Source: JAGIBJ01 sp032119595 (lineage in GTDB: Bacteria; Actinomycetota; Thermoleophilia; Solirubrobacterales; Solirubrobacteraceae). From it: DNA of 64,000 bases. The notes beneath the pieces are model-generated. The model saw nothing but the letters and a program-made list of their open reading frames with translations, had not been told where the DNA came from and made no database searches. Position 1 is the stretch's first letter; every line of letters starts with the position of its first letter. The stretch covers positions 1 through 64,000 of the forward strand of contig JAUMBQ010000005.1 in NCBI GenBank assembly GCA_032119595.1, read 5' to 3'. Positions 63,034 to 64,000 of the stretch are shown piece by piece. A program made the position numbers and the translations under genes.

Positions 63034-63525
63034 ATGCGCCTGTCCCAGCGTCTTGCCCCTTCGATCGCGCTTGCGGCCGTGGCCCTGGCCGGCCTGCCCG
63101 CGGTGGCCTCCGCAGCGACGGATCCAGCCGCACCCACGCCGATCCTCCCGCGCCCAGGCGCATGTGAGGTCATCGCTCCGCCGGTCCAGGGTGCCGTGAA
63201 GTTCGCGATCTCGCCATCCAAGGTGAAGGAGGGCACCCAGCCCCGCCTCCGCTACCTGATCCTGAACGTCGGCAAGACGTGCCTCGGGTACACCGGCGCG
63301 CCGTACGGCCTCCAGCAGTCCGGCTTCGCTGGCTGGTCCGACATCCCGTGGGACACCGGCATCTGGCCCCAGTACATCCGCACCATCAAGCCCGGCGGAT
63401 ACGTCGTCGGCACCACGGCCCCACTCCCGGCCAGCCTCAGCGCCGGCGGCTTCTACCGCGTGATCCCAAAGTTCACGCCCGACGCCGAGCAGCCCGTCGC
63501 CAGCGCGCTCTTGACTGTCGTCTAA
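63034..63525 (+). CDS. Hypothetical secreted protein
   Basis: A 163-residue exported protein with a clear signal peptide (PSIALAAVALAGLPAVASA). The mature part is beta-rich with two Cys (PGACEVI, GKTCLGYTG), aromatic residues (SGFAGWSDIPWDTGIWPQY) and an Ig-like C-terminus. Not recognised. TAGCGT ends 6 nt before the ATG, a leaderless start. Confidence 0.75.
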   Translation: MRLSQRLAPSIALAAVALAGLPAVASAATDPAAPTPILPRPGACEVIAPPVQGAVKFAISPSKVKEGTQPRLRYLILNVGKTCLGYTGAPYGLQQSGFAGWSDIPWDTGIWPQYIRTIKPGGYVVGTTAPLPASLSAGGFYRVIPKFTPDAEQPVASALLTVV

Positions 63526-63657
63526 CGGCGAGCCAGCTCGCGAGTTCAGCGAAGCCTGAACTCGTGGTTGCGACCACCTAACGCTTCAACAGCCCGGCGC
63601 CAGCGGGCCCATCGGCTGGCGAGAGCGGCGCGATGGATGCGCTGACGGCGGACTGGA

Positions 63658-63793
63658 CTCGACGCCGGCTACGGCGCCAACGGGCCTATCGGCCAGTTCC
63701 CCGCTCCCAAACGCTGGGCTCCACGTTAGACCACAAAATAGGGTGTGCTTTGTACTAAAACGGTCAGTCAAAACTACGCCCTATTTTCCGGTA
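63658..63793. repeat. AT-rich hairpin repeat unit, copy 1
   Basis: A GC-rich head (CTCGACGCCGGC, then GGCGCC and CGGGCCTAT) followed about 40 bp later by TTAGACCACAAAATAGGGTG and, after a loop, CCCTATTTTCCGGT. The hairpin arms (63735-63752 and 63770-63787) pair imperfectly. Confidence 0.7.
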
Positions 63794-63863
63794 CGACACT
63801 TCCGCATCGCCCCGGGCGCGCTCGGCGAGTGCGGCGCGCCGAATGAGCTGGCGGCGGGCGAGG

Positions 63864-64000
63864 CTCGACGCCGGCTTCGGCGCCGGCGGGCCTATTCAGC
63901 AAGTCCGAGGACCCAGACTCCTCATCGCCTTTAGACCACAAAATAGGGTGGACTTTGTACGACCCCGGTTTCGGGAAAAGTCCACCCTATTTTCCGGTGT
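63864..64000. repeat. AT-rich hairpin repeat unit, copy 2 (runs to right edge)
   Basis: Same layout as copy 1, 205 bp further on. The hairpin is perfect: AAAATAGGGTGGACTTT (63940-63956), a 20-nt loop, and AAAGTCCACCCTATTTT (63977-63993), then CCGGT. The 475 bp from 63526 to the edge contain no supported gene. Confidence 0.75.

Overview
The window is high-GC DNA from an actinobacterium. The split trp cluster downstream of hisIE, HrcA/DnaJ, MutA/MutB/MeaB, the alpha-E/ATP-grasp/transglutaminase cluster and many secreted FG-GAP, IPT and beta-propeller proteins suggest Thermoleophilia (Solirubrobacterales, Patulibacter-like). That placement is inferred from gene content and was not tested. Coding density is high and both strands are used. 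Many transcription units appear leaderless: at least 14 genes have a TANNNT hexamer ending 6-7 nt before the start codon.

Region 1 (1-9959, minus strand): era, two tandem VapBC-type toxin-antitoxin modules, hisIE, trpE, trpG, trpD, trpC, an HtrA-type protease and trpF. The trpF frame runs off the left edge. It does not stop after the TIM barrel but continues into a long acidic linker and an Arg/Gly-rich (RGG/GGY) repeat tail. This is the most unusual object in the window.

Region 2 (10.0-15.1 kb): an accessory patch between era and ybeY-phoH. It holds decayed restriction-modification sequence, a Fic protein, a small ORF and a secreted protein. A nucleotidyltransferase toxin-like pair follows beyond phoH.

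Region 3 (15.1-28.2 kb): type II NADH dehydrogenase, two large secreted FG-GAP/lectin-like paralogues that share an upstream palindrome, prmA-dnaJ, a GAF-HD-GYP protein, hrcA, a quinone-reductase-like protein and a HadA/HadB dehydratase pair. In many actinobacteria hrcA-dnaJ-prmA-phoH-ybeY-era form one block; here it is split by inserted genes.

Region 4 (28.4-40.5 kb): two tandem large secreted proteins of unrecognised family (translationally coupled), two glycerophosphodiester phosphodiesterases, a MerR regulator divergent from a DUF4188 protein with a clear operator, an SDR, two CNNM/CBS membrane proteins and a PQ-loop protein.

Region 5 (40.5-46 kb): small poorly conserved genes (membrane proteins, a META-domain protein, HEAT-like proteins, one of them frameshifted), looser coding and no core genes.

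Region 6 (46-64 kb): a membrane-anchored Nudix-like protein divergent from a circularly permuted ATP-grasp/alpha-E/transglutaminase operon; two secreted proteins behind a DtxR/IdeR-like iron box; mutA-mutB-meaB for propionate/methylmalonyl-CoA metabolism; a lipoprotein; a D,D-carboxypeptidase; a short tandem repeat; a secreted protein; and, at the right edge, two copies of an AT-rich hairpin repeat unit.
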